Below are positions 1 to 9,818 of a stretch of DNA of 64,000 nt, in pieces. Within the stretch, counting starts at the first letter, position 1. Every line of letters starts with the position of its first letter. Source of the DNA: Microcyclospora pomicola (Eukaryota > Ascomycota > Dothideomycetes > Capnodiales); contig NHNY01000002.1 in NCBI GenBank assembly GCA_002786065.1, positions 992,001 through 1,056,000 of the forward strand, in the 5' to 3' direction. Under the pieces are notes generated by a model. That model did not search any database, was not told where the DNA came from, and saw only the letters and a program-made list of their open reading frames with translations. The translations under genes and the position numbers were made by a program.

Positions 1-318
1 CAAGGTACATTAATCCCAGAGATGTGTAGATGTGAGTATAGCAGAAGTGAAGTTGACGTGAAGAAATCGGAACAACAATAGGATCATCTTCGGCAGATCG
101 CACGGCCACTCCCGCCCGCCGTGGCTGGAAGCTTTAATTATTTCTCGAAGCTCTCACGCGTCGCCAAACATCTCGAGAAACATTCCGTTCATCACTCACG
201 ACTGAACACTCGAAAGCAACCCAATACCAGCTCCCATTGGGATTCATCAAGCATCTACACTTTGCCATTGTGGTCTTCCCAATTCATCACTCAAATCACA
301 ACTCCGGTTCTACGCGCC
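1..318 (+). promoter_or_regulatory. Upstream region of the RCC1 gene with an MCB-like ACGCGT
   Basis: This non-coding stretch lies directly before the RCC1 start codon. It holds a perfect ACGCGT hexamer at 156-161, the MluI cell-cycle box bound by MBF in yeasts. A single hexamer can occur by chance, so the regulatory reading is inference. The start context is strong for translation (gcgccATGGCG at 319). No other gene is visible here. Confidence 0.35.
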
Positions 319-2223
319 ATGGCGCCCAAGAAAGCTGCCGCAAGCAAGGCCGCCGCGCCTGCGAAGCCTACAGCAAACACCAAAGCCAAGGTCACCAAGC
401 CTGCTACCACCAAGTCTGCAAAGACCAAAACCACAGGTGAGCCGATACTGCGCATCTCCGCGTACTGTGCGCGTTGCTCGAGCTTCCTCGGCTCGTCATC
501 ATACAAGCGCATCGGTTCTCGAGGATCGTGCTTTATGGTACATCATGTATGTAGTCACTGACAACATCTATCAGAAACCACCAAAAAGGCTGCAGCGCCG
601 AAGAAGGTCGCCGCTAAAGCTACCACGACCAAGACTTCTACATCGAAAGCCACTACCACCAAGAAGGCTACTGCAGCGCCAAAGAAGAAATCGGCTCCTG
701 CAAAGGCAACGACAAGCAAGAAAATCGCGAAAGCTGAGGAGACGACTACAACAGACGATGAAAAGCCTGCTCCAAAGAAAGCTGCCACTGTATCGCGCAA
801 GCGCAAGGCTGAAGATGAAGTTGCTACTGCGCCGGTCAAGAAGGTTAAGACTGTTGCCAAAGGACCTGTCATCAACGAACCTCCAACTCAACGACTCAAC
901 GTTTACGTGTTCGGCGAAGGTACCGCTGGCGAGTTGGGTCTGGGCACAGCAAAGAACACGGTCGATGTTAAACGCCCTCGATTGAATCCTCACCTTGCTG
1001 CGGACAAGGTTGGCGTTGTACAGATTGCCGCTGGTGGCATGCACTGCATTGCGTTAACGGCCGAGAATAAGATCCTCACTTGGGGAGTAAACGACTCTGG
1101 CGCATTGGGTCGCAGCACAGAATGGGACGGCGGGTTGAAAGACATGGATGCTGCCGAAGACGACGAGAGCGAGGACAGCGACGCGGACAACGGGTTGAAC
1201 CCACACGAGGCCATACCTGGCGAAGTTGACTTCTCTTCACTCGACCTTCCTGAAGGGACCCGCTGGACTCAGGTCACCGCTGGAGACTCCGCTTCCTTCG
1301 CCCTTACCGATGACGGTCGTGTGTATGGTTGGGGTACCTTCCGCAGTAATGAAGGTCCATTTGGATTCACATCAGAAATCAAGCAGGCCATGAGGCCAGT
1401 GTTGATCCCAGATCTGAAGAAGATCACCCAAGTCAAAGCCGGTGCAAACCACGCTCTCGCATTGGATTCAGATGGCCGGGTCTTCGCCTGGGGTAGTGGT
1501 CAACAGAATCAGCTTGGTCGTCGTGTTGTTGAGCGTACCAAAATGGAGGGTTTGAAGCCTCGCGAATTTGGTCTGCCCAAGGGAGCGAAGAAAGGGATTG
1601 CATCAATCGAGACCGGCGGCTACCACAGCTTTGCTATCTCCAAAAACGGTGATGTGTACAGCTGGGGCCTAAACAACTTCGGCGAGACTGGTATCGTTGA
1701 CAATGCAGGTCAGGATGATGCTGTCGTCCTGAAGCCACAAGTAATTGAAGCGTTACAGGGCAAGAAAATCATTAGCATCAAAGGAGGAGGACATCACAGC
1801 CTCGCAGCTACCGAAGATGGAGACTGTCTCGCGTGGGGTCGTATCGACGGCAACCAGATCGGTATATCGCGCGAGGACATCGACAAGCTCGACGAGGACT
1901 CAGTCGTGAAGGACGAGAAGAACGACCCACGTATCCTGACCATCCCGCACAAAGTTACCGCCATTCAAGGTAACGCAGCTTTTGTCGCCACCAACTCCGA
2001 TCACAATGTTGTGATAACTGCCGAGGGCAAAGCCTATTCGTGGGGTTTCTCGGCCAACTACCAGACTGGCCAAGGTACGGACGACGATGTGCTCGTCGCG
2101 ACGCTCATCGACAACACCGCGGTCAGGGAAAAGAAGCTGAATGGCGCTGGGTGTGGTGGTCAATTCAGTTACGTCACTGCTCCTGCGGATGGCGACGTAC
2201 CGATGACCAACGGTGTGAAATAG
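319..2223 (+). CDS. RCC1/Pim1-type guanine nucleotide exchange factor for Ran
   Basis: Exons 319-436 and 575-2223, 588 aa. The intron has a GTGAGC donor and TATCAG acceptor; G|AA rebuilds a Glu codon and keeps the frame. Residues 1 to about 145 form a Lys/Ala/Thr-rich basic tail resembling histone H1. From about 147 to 575 follow RCC1 repeats, seen as recurring WG and 'G..H..A' motifs (FGEGTAGELGLG, VYGWGTF, VFAWGSGQQNQLG, VYSWGLNNFGETG, AYSWGF). An acidic insert, rich in Asp and Glu, sits at about 230-247 inside the propeller. The family loads GTP on Ran at chromatin and so sets nuclear transport and spindle direction. The basic tail fits chromatin binding. Yeast counterparts are SRM1/PRP20 and pim1. 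It is a housekeeping gene convergent with the SDR downstream. The family call is secure. Confidence 0.93.
437..574 (+). other. Intron of the RCC1 gene inside the basic tail
   Basis: A 138-bp intron with donor GTGAGC and acceptor CAG. It interrupts the Lys/Ala/Thr tail, so skipping or alternative use would change only the tail and not the propeller. The call rests on frame restoration (phase 1). Confidence 0.85.
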
Positions 2224-2575
2224 CTCTAGGAGCACAAGAACATGCAGACAGCACGAATTCTGGGATAATCGCGGGCGTGCTACGGGTTTCGGCAAGTGGC
2301 ATCGGAGTTTCTTGGGGCGATACTGCGATCAACAGTTTGTTGATGCGCAAGAATTTTCTTACTGCCTGCTGCGTGCCTTCGCAGAACTCACCTTTCTTCG
2401 GAGGAAAGAGGTGCAATGCTATGCAAGGCCTGCATCGCAGGCGATTCTCAGTTTGTCTTCAACGATGGGATTTCAGTCTGGTTACCGAACAATAGGTGGC
2501 CAGTCTCATGCAGTGCATGTAAGATAGAGCAATATACTGATCAACAAAGATTGGCAGTCGAACAGATCAATCATC
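2224..2575. other. Convergent 3' region between RCC1 and the SDR
   Basis: This 352-bp gap lies between two convergent stop codons. It should hold both 3' UTRs and polyadenylation signals. Short open frames here show no recognisable protein, and I see no repeat. Confidence 0.6.
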
Positions 2576-3385
2576 TCATTCAGGATACACCATCTTTCTT
2601 GTCACTCCCCCATCCACCACACACTCCGCCCCTGTCACCCCTTCGTTTCCAACGAAATACTCCACCGCCCCCAACACATCCTCAACCTTCCCTACCCTTC
2701 CTGTCAAATGCCACGCATGATCCGCCTCGCTCAAACCCTCCTCCCACTTCTGCCCCTGCTCGTCCGCCTCTCGACACTCATCCGCCACATGGATCCACCC
2801 GGGCAGAATGGCATTGACCCGCACCCCGTCCGGCGCCAGACTGACCGCCAGCGCCTGCGTCAGCCCCAACAGCCCAGCCTTCGTCGCCGCGTACGGCTCG
2901 CCGTCCGCCTCGGCCATCCGCGCCCGCGTCGATGACACATGCACCACGCATCCGCGCGCCTTCGACAGCAGGTCCAAGCACGCCTGCGTCAGCAGCATCG
3001 GCGCTGTGAGGTTGACGCGCAGCGCGCGCTCCCAGTCCTCGAGGCGGAGATCGCGCAGCGACGCCTGGCCGACGCTGCTCGTGTCGGCCGCGTTGTGGAC
3101 CAGCACGTCGAGCTTGCCGTCCGCGCAGAAGTCGGCGACGGCCGTGGCGGCGGCGCGGATGGCGTGGGGGTCCTGCAGGTCGCAGTTGAGCGGCAGGAAA
3201 TCGCGGTCCTTGGTGTGGGTGCGGGAGAGTAAGGTGGTGGTGTGCTGGAGCTCGGCGGTATTGGAGTCCAGGAGGATGATGCGGTGCGAGGCCGGACGGG
3301 CGAGTAGGAGCCGGGCTAGGCCTCGACCGATGCCTCGCGCGGCGCCGGTGATGAGGAATGTTTTGCCTGCTGGCATGGTAGCCAT
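2576..3385 (-). CDS. Short-chain dehydrogenase/reductase (SDR)
   Basis: A single-exon gene of 269 aa, the normal length for a classical SDR. The N-terminal cofactor motif is TGAARGIG at about residues 13-20. NAA stands at the place of the usual NAG turn, the catalytic Ser lies in VSSTRA, and the YxxxK pair is in PYAATK. A PG motif follows the active site (ILPGW). Asp in LLDSN at the end of beta-2 favours NAD(H) over NADP(H), which is inference. The substrate cannot be read from sequence. No targeting signal is evident. The GC content is higher than in the flanking DNA, mostly at third codon positions, which also opens long meaningless frames on the plus strand. Confidence 0.9.
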   Translation of the reverse strand: MATMPAGKTFLITGAARGIGRGLARLLLARPASHRIILLDSNTAELQHTTTLLSRTHTKDRDFLPLNCDLQDPHAIRAAATAVADFCADGKLDVLVHNAADTSSVGQASLRDLRLEDWERALRVNLTAPMLLTQACLDLLSKARGCVVHVSSTRARMAEADGEPYAATKAGLLGLTQALAVSLAPDGVRVNAILPGWIHVADECREADEQGQKWEEGLSEADHAWHLTGRVGKVEDVLGAVEYFVGNEGVTGAECVVDGGVTRKMVYPE

Positions 3386-3866
3386 AACGCTGGAGTCTAG
3401 TAGGGGTTGAACAAATTGAAAAGGGGGTTTGTTGACTGGATTTCAATGAGGAGATGAACGGTATGGGTCTATTATCACACGAAAATCGAGGTTCCCATCA
3501 GAGTGATGTCATGGCTCTAGAATAGCTCTGCGATTTGGAAGATTTCATGGTGGAAAAGTGAAGGCACGAAATGAAGGCCACGAAGTACTTTATCAGAGCT
3601 GTTCACAAAGATCTCGAAGAAGGGATCGGCTTTGCATTGACACTGAATCTCAAAGCTATGCTTTCGGAGCAATCAACGACAAGTCGCCCATCACACTTAT
3701 TTACTCATCCGTTGATCCATCAAGCAAGTATCAAGCATCTTGCGGAGTCTGCGCCGCTAATTTCAATGACCTTCACCATTTCATTTCGGAAAGTCTCCTT
3801 CAAGAGGCAATCGGCATCTTAGCAACAACCCTGTGCAGGAAATTCACCCCTCCCACATCTCACAAG
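3386..3866. other. Intergenic: SDR promoter and 3' end of the oxygenase-like gene
   Basis: This 481-bp gap lies between two minus-strand genes. It must contain the SDR promoter and the 3' UTR of its upstream neighbour. Overlapping short plus-strand frames at 3558-3905 have no recognisable features. Confidence 0.5.
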
Positions 3867-6800
3867 TCACTTCGCCACATCGATCTCTTCGATTACCTCG
3901 CCTGATGGCAGCTTGCGGCGTCGTGTGTCAGAGGATGTGCCAGTATTACCCTCCGCGTCGATGGCAGACATTGCTGCTGACGGCGCAGTCTTGTTCTCGT
4001 CAGCCCTGGGCTTCAGTTCACCGCCGCCAGAGAATCTCGCCATCTCGTCGGCGACTCTAAGAGTATCAACGGTCATGACACCTTGGTATAAGTCTCCGAG
4101 AGCTCTCCGAAGTATGGCCTGGTCCATTGCATCGAATACTGAAAAGGCATAGTCTCGTCGAATTGTCCAGGCTTGCAGCGCGATCTCGTGCTCGATGTGC
4201 GTCTTTGTGAGTATCATGGTTTCAGAGTTCAAAACAACTTTCCATGCGCCGCTGATACCTCTCAGTCCGTGCTCCACGTGGCCGATCTTTCTTCGGTCAA
4301 TCTGGTCGATTCTGCACAACCGACCTGAAGCGCGTAGGTGTTTATTAACGATGTCACACTGTGCGCAGCGACAGGCCAATTCGGGCACGTAACGGAAATT
4401 TGAAGGTTGCGGTCGATTCTGGACGAATGTGGCCACAAAGTAGCACACAACCACTTTGATGAGTAGACACAGCAATTGATTGGAGACTGACGATACGGGA
4501 AATCCTTGTAGATGCTGGACGATCCCTCGAGCAATGGGCAGGTAGATCGAAGTGAGGAGCCCTGGAACCGCTTTCATGGCACCATTGATCAACTCATTGA
4601 TGTATCCTTCCAAGAGAGAATTGTCGGGCAGCCTACAGCAGTGTTGCAGAACCACAACGGCATTACTGCTGTTGAGATAGTCTGCTTCGAGAACAGTCCG
4701 ATCCGTGGCCGTTTCAGTAGCGCACAAGCATTCCAGACCAAAATGCTTCAGCATGGCAGGGAAAACTTCCTCGAATACGGCGTGTGCAGTATGTTGCGGA
4801 ACTTGGCACTCAGACCTGAGCAGCTCTGACAAAAATGCCAGCAGCATGGGCGTGTAGCTGGCATGTTTCAAGACAACTGGAAGCAGTCTACAAAAGTTAG
4901 CAGACCTCCACAACAACATTTGCGTCCATCTAACCTTTTCTTGGCAATCTCAAGAGGCTCCTTCGACATCATGTTGGCTAGCAGGCGACCATCCTCAGAT
5001 GTAGTAAAACCTCCAGATTCTACAGCACGTTTAAGCTCCGAGTGCAGCCAGGAAACGATGGCATTGGCATGTTCTGGAGGGGATATTGCCTCAAGACCGA
5101 GTCCAACCTTTATATCGTTGCATATAGTAACACGGTGAGAACCAGAAGACAAGCTTTGCAGATGTAGACTGATCCTAGAAAACACGTTAGCATATAATCT
5201 CGCTCGCATCGAGCCAGAAAGCATACTTTGACAATAGGTTGTCGCTGATGGTGGAGTGCGCGAGTGCAAAGCCTACGTCTTGATACATGCTTGGGCTGCA
5301 GCAAGCGGCGAGGGCTGACGATAAAAGCTTGGTGTCCCCCAAGGTGAGGATGCTTGACATCAGCCTGCGCCAGCAGTCGTATGCTAACGGGGCGTCATCA
5401 AGAGTCACTGGGGTTGCCTTTGACCACTTCGACATTAACCATATACCAAGACGGCAGACTTCTGCCAACTCTGCCGAATTGCTGGCACTTGCAGGATCAT
5501 TTGTGAACTCTACAGTTATGTCTTGTAAGGATTTATCGATTTGTGTATTTGCCGAATGCTGGAATCGGACAGAAGGATGGTAGCCACTCCGGTCACTTTT
5601 GGCGTTGAGAAAGAGCTCATGACGCTTCAGTTTCGAGATGAGGAGAATGACCTAGAGGTTGTTCCAGTAAATGTTGAAGATTATATAACAGATCGGAAAT
5701 TCGCATAACGTTCTCTGTTCAACATTACCATTGACATCCCCCTGGCCCAGCTGTTCAGGCTTCATGTCGTTCAAGACAGTCAATGAGATTCTGCTCCTAT
5801 CCTCGACTTGTACGCTGCGAGTCACGTGTTTGCCATCGAAGGATACAACTCTTGACAGAGTCGTTTTCTCATTCGTTGAGTCAGTGGTGTTGGATTTGTC
5901 GCCACTCACTTCAGCAATTTCTCCAACGCTTGCTAGGTAGAGAGCATGACTTGTGCTGTGGCATGCTTCAAGAAGATGATGAGCAGCATTCATGTCGTGT
6001 CCTTCCAACCCATCAAAGCAAAGATTAGCATCGGCATATTGGTGCTGCGTTACAAAAGTGAAGTACGCGGGCGCTGTCTGTGCGTCCATCAACTCCCAAT
6101 TCTGTAGGCTGGCAGTCAGATCCCGTAGAGACTTGTTCGATGTTGCTGAAAGAACATATTCCTGTTGTTTGGTGTGACAAAGCTTGTATATGAGCATGAA
6201 TCGACGACCTGATACGAGTGGTTGAGCTTCGTACGTGACGTTCGAGAACCTATGTATGTAAGTATTGATCAGTGTTTTAGATATCAGCCTCGGACACTTA
6301 CCAAGCCGTGGAGGTGAGCTCATAGTCTGAATCCGGAGCAGTGGCCGCGGTTTTTGTCTTGCCAGCATAGCTGAAGTGGAGGTCTCCGCCTTCATGTTTC
6401 GAAGGCAGTGTGACGACAAAGATTCCGAATACGTGATTGTGATCTCCAGATCTGACACAGGTCAGCGTTGGCACATACGCTGCCAGGAAGACGTCAAAAC
6501 TTACTCCTCAAATCCTTTGATCGTTGTACCCTCCTCTTGCAAGACCAGACTATGCAGCTCTGCGGTGACGCCTTCTTGTGCGCCCATAAGCTTGCCCATT
6601 CTCACCACTGTTCTCGTCATATAAGCCTCCCAAGCTGGATTCCTCAGCTCGAAGTCTTTTGGATCCACTCTACAGGCCTGGATGGGTGAAGTCTCGGTGA
6701 CCATTGAGTCGCTTTGGCTAACCATCGCTGGATGACAGCGAACAGAATTCCCTGGCGTTAGGCTCTCGTCCACGATAATCTGATCACCCTCGTGGACAGG

Positions 6801-7196
6801 CATTTGTTGGGCGTCATCGCAATCTTCCAGCTTTACGCCACACTCCCGCTTGAGTGGAGGATCAACCACCATGTCGTGATGTTGACTGGAACTCACTGCT
6901 TGAATACTCTGGTTCAAAGAGACACCCTCGTGGCTATACCGCTCACATATCGACAGCGCGTCACGCTCCGACAGCGGCAAGCCGATACTCCCACCCATAG
7001 CCTGGATGGAAAGCCCTGGATTTGGCGCCTTAGACATGATGCTGCTGAAGCAAAATGAGCCATCGCACGTGACATTCTGCAGACAGTGGGCGAAGCTGGC
7101 CTTGAGAGCTTCGACGGTCGTCGTGCTGGATGTTCTAGATGTACCGGCCGCGGTTTTCTGGTCTCCCCCAGCCTGCACGACTTGAGGGGCCGTCAT
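3867..7196 (-). CDS. Large fungal 2OG-Fe(II) oxygenase-like protein, probably a pseudoenzyme
   Basis: Six exons on the minus strand: 7196-6505, 6451-6302, 6249 to about 5736, 5651-5227, 5174-4935 and 4887-3867, about 1013 aa. Most junctions have good donors (GTAAGT, GTATGC) and acceptors with frame continuity. The third intron is uncertain: the best-looking donor (GTAATG at 5728) breaks the frame, whereas a weak GTCAAT at 5735 keeps it. Residues about 60-310 match the fungal prolyl-4-hydroxylase-like 2OG fold: PNPGL, GLPLSERDA, FELRNPAWE, then FGIFVVTLPSKHEGGDL and NVT.E..P..SGRRFMLIY. A late CRCAQCDIV cysteine motif also belongs to the family's long C-terminal part. In relatives as I recall them, HKD and a later His bind iron. 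Here those places read FEE (229-231) and Tyr287, while the Arg of the 2OG site is kept. The start chosen, ATG at 7196, is the first before the conserved region; the frame stays open to 7394. Confidence 0.75.
5652..5735 (-). other. Uncertain intron in the oxygenase-like gene
   Basis: The acceptor CCTCTAG at 5652 is clear and an in-frame stop lies inside this stretch, so something must be spliced. A phase-0 junction is required to join the flanking reading frames. That leaves only weak donors (GTCAAT at 5735 or GTTGAA at 5723), while the attractive GTAATG at 5728 would shift the frame. Transcript reads would settle it. Confidence 0.5.
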
Positions 7197-7455
7197 GTTC
7201 GGGGGCAGAAAGAGGGGGTTGTGCTGCAGACGATAATGCTGATGGAAAGAATTCTTGTGATGGGCTAGACAGAGTGAAAAGTGAGAGGCACAGGAAGTGT
7301 TGCAGTTCGGAAGCACGAGGTGGTGGTGGTGGAGCAGGAGACAGCACCGCGACATATGAAGCCACGGCACGGGCGTGTTTGGCATCACGTCCACGCCACG
7401 GACTCACGTGCTTCATGGGTATCAACGTTTCAAGCATTTTATGCGTACAGATTAC

Positions 7456-9189
7456 TTACAACTTCGACTCTCTCGGTCCAGACAGCGGATCATACACGGA
7501 CAGGCCCAAAGAATCCCCCGGCACGGCTGCCGTATGCATGCTCAGCCCTCTGGTATCGACGAACTCCGGTCCTAGCTGCTCAACCTTGTTACAGCCGATG
7601 AGTCGCATGTTCATCTCCATCTCATCCTTGAGCAGCTGCATGGCACGATCGACACCCGCCTGGCCGTACGCACTCATGGCGTAGAGGAAGGGGCGGCCGA
7701 TGCCAACCCCTTTCGCACCGAGACAGAGCGCCTTGATGATGTCTGTGGCGCGTCGGATGCCGCCATCGATGTAGATTTCGATCTTGTTCTGGAGGCCCAA
7801 CCGGCGCAGTTCAGGCATGACTTCCGCGAGGACTTCTATGCCGGAGCGTGCAAAGTCGAGCTGGCGGCCACCGTGGTTGGACAGGACGACGCCGTGGACG
7901 CCGGCCGAGATGGCGAGCATCACGTCTTCGACCCGCTGTACGCCCTTGAGGATGATGGGCATCTTCGTCACGCTAAGGAACCAGGGGATGTCGCTCCATT
8001 GCAGCGCTGGGTCGATGAAAGAGGAGATGGCGCGTGCAGCACCTTGCGAGCGATCGACCGAATCGCCACCAGTCTTTTGGACGTTCGAGCCGACATCAGA
8101 GAACTTCGAGCGCATGTCCTTCTCACGTCGCCCCAACTGGGGTGCATCAACAGTGATGAAGAGGCCTTTGCATCCGCGCGCTTCGGCGTGCTCGATGATG
8201 CGCTTGGTGATGTCGCGGTTCTTGTTGACGTAGAGTTGCAGCCATTGGACTTGATCGCCTTGCTTAGCGTCGACAATCTCGTCAAAGGAGCAAGATGCTA
8301 GTGTCGGAATCATCTGAATGACATTGTGCTTCTTTGCTGCGCGGGTCAGGACCACTTCGCCCTCCGGGTTTCCAAGCTTTCCCAATGCCGTGGCGGTCAC
8401 ATAGAACGGGATATCCACTTTCTTCCCGAGCATGGTGGTGGACAGATCGACGTGCTCGACATTGTGCAGGATGCGTGGTCTGAACCATAATTTGTGGAAG
8501 GCCGTGTGGTTCTCTCTCATCGTCTGGGATCGCTTGTCAGCAGAGTCTCCTTACACCGCTTAATATACCACCACAGTATCCCAGCAAACTTACAATCTCA
8601 TCATCCGCCCCACTCGAATAGTACGCCCACGCCGTCTTCTTCATGACCCGCTTCGCGACCGCCTCAAAGTCCATGAGGTTGTAACATTGCTCCAAGATGG
8701 GCATGCGTTTGATGCGCTCCTGCCGCTCGATCTCCTCCGGATCCGCCTCTTTCTCCTCCTGCTCTACGGTCTGCATGTCCACCTCGCCGAGATGCTTGCT
8801 CCGGTCGAGGAACTTGTCGAGCGTGTCTGGCGGGTGGATCGGCTCGTACTCCTCCGTGGCGTCTTTGCCGGCATATTTGAGGATCACTTTGGGACCGCCG
8901 GGGTGTTCGGGGAGAAAGTCGGTTACGTCGTAGGCTGGATGGGGCGAGGGTTAGCTGCTGTCAGCTTCATGAGAGAACCAGATGCTCTTTTGTGAGTAGA
9001 GCGAGTGAGATGATACCTACAGAATCGCCCCAGTCAGTCAGTTCTAAGCTTTACACAAGACGTCGCTTGATGCTTTTAGAACACACCTTTGCCATGGACA
9101 ATGACCCAACATGATTCTCGCGAATTGTGCTTCGCCACCTCCTCGCCGCTCAGCTTGACGGCTTGCTTGTTGTTGCTCTCTCGATTCAT
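7456..9189 (-). CDS. Cytochrome b5 / FMN-dependent 2-hydroxyacid dehydrogenase (L-lactate dehydrogenase-like) with C-terminal SKL
   Basis: Exons 9189-9087, 8934-8594 and 8523-7456, 503 aa. Residues about 10-90 form a cytochrome b5 domain with the heme-ligand motif EHPGG. The FMN barrel follows: [12 protein letters not shown] (Tyr), LQLYVNKNR (Tyr), [10 protein letters not shown], and the catalytic SNHGGRQLD with the active-site His and Arg, then IYIDGGIRR and GIGRPFLY. This is the layout of yeast flavocytochrome b2 (CYB2), which oxidises L-lactate. Unlike CYB2 there is no mitochondrial presequence: the b5 domain starts at once after MNRESNN. The last three residues are SKL, the classical PTS1 signal, so a peroxisomal location is inferred. 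Substrate may be lactate, glycolate or another 2-hydroxyacid. It lies 260 bp upstream of the oxygenase-like gene on the same strand. Confidence 0.92.
8935..9086 (-). other. Long first intron of the hydroxyacid dehydrogenase gene
   Basis: A 152-bp phase-1 intron with donor GTGTGT and acceptor CCAG; joining yields HGK-AYDVTDF in the b5 domain. It is about twice the usual intron length of this window. Near its middle (about 9016-9022) TGTAG is followed directly by GTATCA, an acceptor touching a donor, which would permit removal in two steps. Confidence 0.8.
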
Positions 9190-9818
9190 CGTGACTGCTG
9201 CAATCGTAACAGTTCCAAGTCGTTAGTCGTTACAATGCTCTTCCGCGGGCAGAGATTCTAACAGCCGAGAACAACTTCAACTCAGCTCGGCAGATGAAAG
9301 AATAATATATATTTCTCCACGATCTAGCACATAAAGCAGCGCACGGAAAGATGGCACGAACGCGGCTCGCGAGCCCGCCGACGACGGCAATCATCACTAG
9401 AATTATCTCATGCAACCCGCCGTAGCCGAGTCGTTGGAAGCTCGCCCTCCATTCCGCCGAGCTTCCAGCGTGATGTTTCCCTTTGCGTCATCTCCCCACA
9501 CTGAAGTCCCCGTTCATGCGGCTCTGGGGGAGAAATTATGGGCCATTCGAGCCAATGGTGCGGTCTGGTTATTCAGCAACCGACGCCTTCCGATAGATAC
9601 TGCATCATTTGATCTTCAATCGCTGCGATCGGCATGTGAATAATGTCCAAGTTTTGTCATTATTGCAACGTCAATTCATGCTTCTATATGCTCGAGGTAT
9701 CGCTACTTGTGGACCACTTGCCGACGGCCTTGCACCGAGGGTTTTCGAGCTAGCTCCGACGTTCCGTAGCATCCGCAATACCCGACGCTGCCAGATTCGA
9801 ACCACAAAAACTGGCACC
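9190..9818. other. Intergenic: dehydrogenase promoter and kinase 3' end
   Basis: This 629-bp gap lies between two minus-strand genes. It contains the promoter of the dehydrogenase. AT-rich sequence at about 9301-9312 (aataatatatat) is a possible core element. A plus-strand frame at 9410-9643 has no recognisable product. Confidence 0.45.

Noticed and set aside
2778-3446. ORFs of about 200-222 aa overlapping the SDR in other frames
   Set aside because: Arg/Pro-rich or Ser/Arg-rich shadows; the SDR has all catalytic motifs in one frame.
9780-9815. TTCGAAT segment resembling a tRNA B box on the minus strand
   Set aside because: Flanking bases do not form a T-stem, and no A box or acceptor stem was found.
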